From assembly GCA_026686845.1 (NCBI GenBank), contig JAIVEN010000001.1, forward strand, positions 34,092,001 to 34,156,000: a stretch of DNA of 64,000 nt, read 5' to 3'. Shown piece after piece: positions 56,488 to 64,000 of this stretch. Under the pieces are notes generated by a model that was not told the origin of the DNA, did no database searches, and saw only the letters and a list, made by a program, of their open reading frames with translations. The stretch is from Adenanthera pavonina (lineage: Eukaryota > Streptophyta > Magnoliopsida > Fabales > Fabaceae). The translations under genes were made by a program, and so were the position numbers. Within the stretch, counting starts at the first letter, position 1. Every line of letters starts with the position of its first letter.

Positions 56488-58461
56488 AGATATAAATATA
56501 TATTTGAATTTATTCAAATTGTTGAATTTATTCATATTATATTTATCTTATTTACTTAATTAAATATATCTTATCTGAGTGTGGTCCTTATATTTATTGA
56601 CAATAAATATATCATCAGTTGAGTAATTTTAAGAGATAAGGAATAACTCAGTTGATATAGCAATTATCTTTATTTGAATTTAAAATTCAAATTAAAAGAT
56701 AAATTAAGTATTAAGTAATCTATGATGGTTAGACTATTTAATAAGAGGTTAAACTGAGTGTTAGACATATTAATCATTCTCCACTCATATAGAGGTTCCC
56801 TCGCTAGTGATAGCTAATTCCCAATTATTATCACTGAGTCTATATACTAGTTAGAAGAGCCTCTCCACATCTATTTTCTTCTGACCTTTTTTTTGTGTTT
56901 TTAAATCATTGATTTATTCCTTTTTGAGGTAGGATTACTACATCAGTTCATCTATAGCTATAGTGAGAGGTATTTATGATTTTTTCCACTGCTTAAAAAT
57001 TTGTAGAAAACTTCATGATTAATTCTTGATTAAAAATTATGAATTTGTTTTACGTGTGACATCAAAGTCATTGGTTTTTATTACCCCTACCATAGTGTGA
57101 ATTGGCAATCTAACATTCCTATTCTTCCTTGTTTCGTTCAAACACTTGTGTCGCATGTGTGAGCAATTTTCGTCTTTTGATTATATGCACAGTGTGAAAT
57201 CAATTATGATGATTAACTCTTGTCGATCTTAATGCTAAATATCATGTTGTGTAGTTTCTGGATTACAAGATCAGAATCACCATGACCATAGATTCTAGGG
57301 CTTTTGAACTAGCATTTCCGTGTGTGTTTTGATGAAATTGCTATGTGAATTAAATTCATAACTTCTTTCTGATTGATTTGCCATGAGTATCATAAGAATC
57401 CGAGACTAGAGACACTGAGAATTGACGGTTTCACCATCAAGTTTCATCGCGGGTCAAGACGGTGCTTTGAATCGGGTCAGACGACGCTGCGTTTTGGTTC
57501 TCAATCAAAACAGCATGTCATTTAGCATGATGTCTTCCCCTTGCAGTGCGAACAACAAAGTGTCGTCCAGTATAATGAAACCAATCGTTTCATTAATGCA
57601 GACAAACTGGGCTTGACATCAATTCGAGCTGAGACGCATAATTGGGCATGTTCTCTTTTCTTTCATTTTATTATTTCGTTGGGCTACGAAGTTTTCTAGG
57701 CTTGTTTTATGTTAGAAAAAAAAATTTATGGACTAGGCCTGCGTTTCTGGGCTCATTACAATTTCCTGCGTTTTGGGCCATTCCATTTTTATTTTCAAGA
57801 ATGATTTCAGCCTATTGTTTTTATTTGTTTTTGTGCCATATTTGTTATTTAATTGTTTAAAATTTTTTGGTTCTAAAATATATTTTTGAAAATTAATATT
57901 AGTGTTATTTAAATTTTCTAATATTTGAAAATTTTTATTTAGACAATTATAACAGTACTAATTTTGGGCTTTTGCAAAAATAATTAAGTTATTTGTTAAT
58001 CTAAAATTAATTTTTAAACAATTGATAGCCACATTAAATAAATAAAATAGTGGGAGAATTTATTTGATTATTTAATCACATGCTTATTTGGTTGGTTAAA
58101 TTAGTTATTTAAATTCTCATAATATTGTACCTATATATGATTTTAATTGCACATATTTTTGTGATATTTGTGATTAATATGCATTTGTTTTAAAGGAGTA
58201 GCCATAAAATCCTTGTAAAATTGCATGCATGATATAAATTACATATGGATAAAAAATATCAAATTCTAATAAAATGTGTGATCCTAATATCTTTGCCCAC
58301 AAGTGGAAAATTATAATTGCATATTTTATTAAGATGAAATAGATATGACATTGTGTTTTCTAAGTAACCCACAGGTATTAGGAAATATCAATGCATTCTA
58401 GTTTCATCATTTATTAAATATGAATATATGCTATACTATTCTATATGCCCACTGGTAGATA
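56488..58461. other. Noncoding, repeat-derived DNA
   Basis: No gene supported. AT-rich; 57405-57640 has higher GC (TCGGGTCAGACGACGCTGCG) like a retrotransposon leader, and 56518-57120 looks LTR-like, but no matched ends, PBS or PPT could be found. Confidence 0.4.
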
Positions 58462-58739
58462 CACTACGCCAATTTTAAACTTTATTGGCGCTCAATAGTT
58501 GACATTTTTTTATGAAGCACTAACTAAAATAAAGCACGTGAACAAAATTTGGCATTTATTTGAAAAATGCCAACTAATAGAAAAATAAGAGTTAGTTTTT
58601 TTATAAGAAACGCTGAGTTTGATACAAGGAAAAGTTGGCGTTTATATTAAAAATGTCAACTTTTTACATATTAGATGTCATTTCCAATTTAAATGCCAAC
58701 TTGTTTCGTCTTTATTACCAATTTTATTTTTCCGCACTT

Positions 58740-59130
58740 TGCTCCCTTGAAAACTCCTTTCTCCATCGCAAGTCCCCATTTCAACCTTCTCCATCCTCTA
58801 TGCCCTAACTCCATCCTCCCACCACGTGCTTTGTGAAAGTTCACCACCAAGCCCACCTTGAACTCCATCCAAGCTCTCTACCAAACTCGCCATCATTTGA
58901 AGTTACCCCATCATCATCGCAATTCATGGTCCTTTTAGGGTTTCAGAGTCATTGCATTTTCTTCTCTCATAGCCTCTGTCATTGCTTCACCATTATTTGT
59001 CTCCATTGGTTTACTTGGAGCTCTCAACTGACACTGACAGAGGCAATCTTCAATACCCTTATCAACGATTTTGACCTCATCCTCATTAGCTTTCATCGTT
59101 TCTCTGCAAGACTTGGAGTGCTTAAGTGAG
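58740..59130 (+). other. Exon-like captured fragment inside CACTA, 5' part
   Basis: Higher GC, pyrimidine-rich leader-like sequence (CTCCTTTCTCCATCGCAAGT) and an open frame 58833-59129 (98 codons) that I cannot assign. The end, near AGACTTGGAGTGCTTAAG then TGAGTG, could be an exon border. It may be a transduplicated host gene 5' end. Product unknown. Confidence 0.3.
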
Positions 59131-61209
59131 TGTTCGATTTACTTTGCATCTGTTACCTTCTTGGATCAGGAGCCTCTGATCCTCAACTTTCCTGTGAACC
59201 ATCACTAGATTCTTTGTGTTTAGGTTCATATTCTAAGATCTATGCCCTTTCTTTTCTTGATTCTTGCAGCTTATCTACAAAATTTGAAAACTTTTCTTCG
59301 CATCTCATACCCCTGCTTTGATTTTCACCTTTACGAACTTAATCTTACAGCATCCTTGATATGTTCAATTTGCCCTCTCATTTAGGGCTCATCAATTCAA
59401 GGTATATGATCTTGAATTAATAAACTCAGTATATCATCTTGTGCATGGACACTTTCTGGTTTGTTCTTGCATTGTTTTTAGTGATACCTTCTAGTTTTTT
59501 CATGTCCTATTTTGATGATGCTGGACTTTTAAAATCAAAATTTCAGAGAAAAAAAGTGGGTTCTAACTGTAATATTTCTCTAAAAAAATGTAATGGGTCT
59601 ATGGTTGCTTTATTAACCTATGGAAGTTCTTCATATTTGTAGAAGTAGATATTCAAGTCTGCTTTTGTTTTGGGCTTTTTAATTGTTGGAATTCTTAATT
59701 GTTGGTAGAAGGTAGAATTATGTTAGTTGAGCTCTTGCATCTTCTTAAAATGAAGATAATCTCATATTGCATGCAATGTCAATTTTGAACTACTTTGTGG
59801 CTTAAAGTTAGCTATGTGTCATAATGTCAGTGACTCCATGATACTTTAAGGAATATTGATATTTAAAAAAAAAATACACATGGCAACTCTCAAGAAGTAG
59901 GGATCTTATATGCATGATATCATTTGATGAAAACTTATTCAATCCTGTTGCAGGCTAAAATAATTATCCAAGATTCCAAGTTGGTTCTCAACTTATTTTT
60001 CCCTAAATTAAGTGTTTCTTTAGCTCATGAAACTACATACATGATAGAATTGCACATATAATTTGACCATAACTTTATAATTTGTCCTATTGCTAATGTG
60101 AAATTCCTGGTTTCAAAGAATTGCAATACAGACGCTAGTGACTAAGTGATTAGTTTCTGTGCAAGGAAAATTTTACAACCATGTGCCTCGGATTTTAGGC
60201 TGACATTGATGGGAGAGAAAATTGCAAAGCAAGGGCATTGTTGTCAAAGAAATATTTCCTTGAAAATGAAATTCAACTTATGGAGAAAAAACATAATGTT
60301 TTTAAAAAAAATCAATATTGGCATTTATGGAGGAAATTATCAAAGATCTTAACAATGCCAACTTGAGTGATGTTGTTTTCCTTTTATCTCTATCAATTTA
60401 CTATCGAACTGTTGACATCAGAGTTACATGAAGTAGTTCATGCCCATTAAACCTCTCTTTTGATGTTTGTGTCTGATTGTATCTATGTGCCTCTAGAATC
60501 ATGGTTTGGTCTAATGTTTGAACTATGTTTCAGTTCCTTTTTTTTTTTGTGTTCTTATTTCAGTTTAAGTGATTTTGTCATGATTATTTTATATTTTATT
60601 GGTTCTTAGTGTTACTTAATGTGGAGAGCTTGGTATGATGTCATGCACAAGAAATTGGAAAAGATATTGATCTCCAGTAAAATAGGACATGAGTGATATT
60701 GAATAGCTTTTCTTTCCTTTTATCTTGAGAGATGGACTATAAGTTCGAACAAGTTAATAGTAGCTTTTAAACTTCCATTTGTATGGCCTTGGTGGATGAT
60801 ATAAAGATCAAGTTATATAGAAACATATACATGAATCTGCAAAAACCTTAGGAAATTGCTCTAATATGTGGTATCAAAATCTATATATAAATTTATCTAT
60901 TTAAAAAAAACTCAAACTTTTATGCTACAACTACATGGGTTCTTCATTGTGGTGATGGTTGCTTTAATGGCATTATAAGTAATGATATATTTGAACTTGA
61001 ATATATTATTGGTATGCCGTGGTCATATTTGAAAATGAAAGCTAGCTCTAACTTATAAGATAGTTCAATGTTAATTGTTGAGTTTTGATATGGCCCATTG
61101 CCTTTTGTATAGTTCATGCCTAAACTTAATTACTGGAAGAAAAGCCTCTTCTAACTTGTGCATCATGTACTGCATTAGACATTCTTGATTTGTTGTATTA
61201 TTCTTGTAT

Positions 61210-61845
61210 TTCATCCAGGAAGAACAAGAAGTGCTTGAAAAAATAGAAAATGTGTCAACCATATGCAAGGAGTAAGTACTATCGGAATACTCAACCATTA
61301 TCAAGATGGAATTTGGTAAGGAAGCTTTCTCCATTGGCCTAAGATTTATACTTTGACATCCATTGAAAGATATTTTTAAATTTTAGCTTCTAATTGTTCC
61401 AAAATCAATGCCAATAACTAATAAACGTTATCAGCTGTAGTTCTCAGATATGTATGATTTTACTGAACTCTGTTAAAAATCTTGAGCTTAGTTCTTGTAC
61501 AGAGAAATCACTGCCTCTAGTGATTGGCATTCTGAGTTTGAGGCACTAAATACTGAGATATTAGGTGTTTCAGTTAACAGTGTGGCGAGTTAATTTACCT
61601 TTTAACAATTGGGATTTCTGTTCCTACAAGTTAATTTACCTTCTAACTATCATGTTCATCATACTTTTGACATATATATAACTATCGGCTACCCTTATTA
61701 TTTGCAAGCCCTGAAAGATAAGCGTTGGGTTTTTCTTGATAAGCTTGATCTTTCTCCACAATCTATTTTAAAGGTTTTGAGGAAGTACTTGAATGCCACA
61801 GGCAAATTGTTATGTACTCTTAAAGTTGTCAGGTTTGTTTTCTAA
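61210..61845 (+). other. Exon-like captured fragments inside CACTA, middle
   Basis: Two short patches look coding: near 61217-61270 (EEQEVLEKIENVSTICKE, then AGTAAG) and 61690-61832 (GYPYYLQALKDKRWVFLDKL and KVLRKYLNATGKLLCTLKVV, then GTTTG). They are separated by AT-rich intron-like DNA. I cannot name the donor gene. Confidence 0.3.
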
Positions 61846-62546
61846 TATTCTTTTCTTTCCTGATCTTATTCAATTAAATCACCTATAGATACTTGTAAAG
61901 GGAGGAAAAGATAATTGTAGTATGACCTGAAAGCAAACTATTAGTTTAAAAGTTTGAAATCCTCCATACATAGGTTAGGTTACGTGTTATGCTTTTAGCA
62001 GTTGTGGGTGGCATGCATCTTGACACATTTTCAACTATTCCTGATAAGTTCCAAATTAAAAAAATTTTACTAGTTGCTATATATTATTCTTCTATGTAAT
62101 GCCAACAAATTCTTCTTGTTTGTGTTGAAGAATGGAAATAACACCTTGAAGACTATCAAATGACCAAAATATAGACCACCCGACAAGGATAGCCTAAGTA
62201 AGCTCTTATAGTTTTTGTAGTGTTTTGTTACTACTTCCAAGGTATTGGGGAGCGTGTACGTTAGTTGGTGAGTAATATGAGAAGTGAATATGGTTTGTAG
62301 CTTCTATAAGCAAGGAGAGGACATCATGTGGGGTTTCAAAAACAACTAAGAAGAGAGGGTAGAACTTGTTTGAAGCTATGCTAATTTGATATTGCATGTA
62401 TGTTTGAATGTGTGAACTTGTCTATTTGCACAAGAGTTGCTGTATGCTTATAGCAGTGTTAAGGTGATGATGATGTCTATATTCCAATGAATTATATTGC
62501 TCTGCTTATTTTACCTTACTAAATCTGTATTTTTAGATAACCAAAG

Positions 62547-63129
62547 TGTTGGAGATTATGCCCTAGGCCAATCATTGTATTATGAACATTAAGTTTCATT
62601 ATAAAAAAAGAATGTGTTTTTTTTCTTACATTATTACATTGTTTGCATGTTTTGTTTTATAATAATATTCTGGGATAAATTATTTTATCCTAAATATCCC
62701 TAGTCAATCATCTTTGTGGGAACAATGATGAATTAAGGCTAGTATGATTTTGATTGATAATTATGTGATAATTATGTATGAAGATACAAATCAAAATCAT
62801 AAGCTCTTGTTAAAGAATAGGTGCTGGATTGACCTATCATGCGATAGCTGCATGGATCAAGTTATAAGCATATCTCATATATAATCATGACATTCACAAA
62901 AATAGAGGTGCTAGCACACCGTTCAAGTTGGACTCATCATTCATGTGGATACTGGTAGAGGGAGCTGACCAGTCACGTTAGTTCCTGGGCTCTGACAAAA
63001 TGAAAAGAATACCAAGGGACGCACCGGAGGTAAATTCTCTTTCTACATCTCAATCTAAATAAGGTTAACGGATCCATAGGAGGAATTTCTTGATAGTTTT
63101 TTGCTGCGTGTATGCTGAAATTCCCAACA
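62547..63129 (+). repeat. Internally deleted solo LTR of the element C family
   Basis: Begins TGTTGGAGATTATGCCCTAG and ends AATTCCCAACA, as C's LTR does, but is only 583 bp. The middle (C 5' LTR about 21120-22245) is missing, with the join near 62890. The five-base target duplication CAAAG is perfect (62542-62546 and 63130-63134). Confidence 0.88.
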
Positions 63130-63714
63130 CAAAGAACTATCAAAGTTGCAACAATTGACATGAGATATATGTGGAAAACGATGGAGAAACATCCTATTGG
63201 GATTTGATTCTATTTTTTTGTTCTTCTAGGCTAAGTTAAACATTGCTTTTTGAATGCTCCATGAATTGTAATTTTTTCAATTTTTTGAGGAAGAAAACAA
63301 ATATGTAAATAGGAGATTCTTTATTAGGAATTGGTGTTGGAATATTACAAAATGAAATTGTAATTTTTTTTGTCCAAATTGAGTTGCTAAAATGTATATA
63401 TAATTTTCAATGTAATTTTTTTCTGTGTGGGTTTTTTTTCAAAAAATACTGACTTTTGTTGGCATTTATTTAAATAAATGACATTTATTTAAATAAATGT
63501 TAACAAAAACCTTTTCAGCTTTTTTTAAAAAAAGGGTGAAAAGTTGGCATTTGTTCTAGAAATGCCAACTAAAGTAGACTTTACTTGGCGTTTATTCCTA
63601 TAAACGCCAACTAAAGTCTCCCCTTTTTATTAGCACTGGAATAGTTGGCATTTCTGAAATACCAATAAAAGCAAAAAATAAGTGCCAACTGTTCCTTTTT
63701 TTGTAGTAGTGATA

Positions 63715-64000
63715 TTAGTGATACAATATTTATGTAAATATGCATTACATTAGTAAACATACTTAATTAAAGAGATGATTGCTTGTCTCAAAATTGTTAT
63801 TGTAAGTGTGTTTGATAATTACTTCATTTGCAGCTCCTTCATCTCACATTTTGTTTGAAGTTGTGATAGAGTAAGGGTTAGGCGTTTGTTTCAAAGAGGA
63901 GCATGGAGACATGGAGAGCTTGATCAAGGTGTTGAACAAGAACATGGAAAGCAATTTTGGGAGTCCAAAGATCCATTGCAAGGCATAGATGATCCAGCCC
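63715..64000. other. Noncoding end of window
   Basis: A possible splice acceptor TTTGCAG at about 63830 and a GA-rich stretch (AGGAGCATGGAGACATGGAG) at 63896 onward. Nothing can be assigned. Confidence 0.3.

Larger units (their letters stand above)
58462..63711. mobile_element. CACTA transposon derivative, 5.25 kb
   Basis: Starts CACTACGCCAATTTTAAACT and ends TTTTTTTGTAGTAGTG; the outer CACTAC is inverted at both ends. A three-base target duplication ATA matches exactly (58459-58461 and 63712-63714). Subterminal repeats of GTTGGCATTT/AAATGCCAACT occur at 58495-58700 and 63450-63690 in both orientations. No TNP2-like transposase is recognised, so it is non-autonomous. The interior looks like spliced gene fragments and holds a solo LTR of the C family. 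Confidence 0.82.

Noticed and set aside
56518..57640. Additional copia LTR plus leader
   Set aside because: LTR-like composition, but no TG/CA pair, PBS or second copy could be found within the window.

Overview
This window looks like repeat-rich nuclear DNA of a flowering plant, most likely a eudicot. It is AT-rich. It holds nested Ty1/copia and Ty3/gypsy LTR retrotransposons whose primer-binding sites match plant initiator tRNA-Met, together with Stowaway-like MITEs, CACTA transposons, a short retroposon and a broken MATE-transporter gene. I see no intact host gene, no structural RNA gene and nothing prokaryotic. The species cannot be named from sequence alone.

Layout. Positions 1-590 are the broken RNase H end of a LINE. 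A Stowaway-like MITE (from about 1071) is interrupted by a solo Ty3/gypsy LTR on the minus strand. That LTR is itself split into 1244-2966 and 49485-49972 by about 46.5 kb of younger insertions. These are: element A (2967-14235, SIRE/Maximus-type copia, minus, right LTR truncated); a decayed Ty3/gypsy 3' half (14236-16523, plus); element B (16524-49484, second SIRE-type family, minus, left end lost); element C (20785-30771, a different copia lineage, plus), sitting in B's integrase; a solo LTR of the A family (26663-28326), sitting in C's reverse transcriptase; a Tat/Ogre-like composite fragment (about 34325-38330) in B's LTR; and element D (38736-49241, A-like family, minus), also in B's LTR. 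Five insertions have five-base target duplications visible at both ends, three exact and two with one mismatch, so most of the order of events can be read directly.

Right of the cluster are a SINE-like retroposon (50941-51059), a CACTA-type element (51100-53708), a second copy of the MITE-bearing upstream block (about 54470-54860) in front of a MATE pseudogene (54965-56487), and a 5.25-kb CACTA element with matching ATA target duplication (58462-63711). The last contains exon-like pieces and an internally deleted solo LTR of the C family.

Most interesting: the SIRE-type elements carry a third ORF between pol and the 3' LTR. In A and B it resembles the plant 'putative transposon protein' domain (PF20167-like, by eye) rather than a membrane envelope protein. 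D has lost exactly that domain, and also part of its integrase, although its LTR pair is less diverged than C's. In each SIRE-type family the LTR and the noncoding spacer after pol are filled with the same short motif, but the motif is entirely different in the two families: palindromic TTCGAA and TTCGTCTGT in A and D, GGTTATGCGGATAAC in B. All coding regions are broken; domain names come from motif recognition, not from searches.
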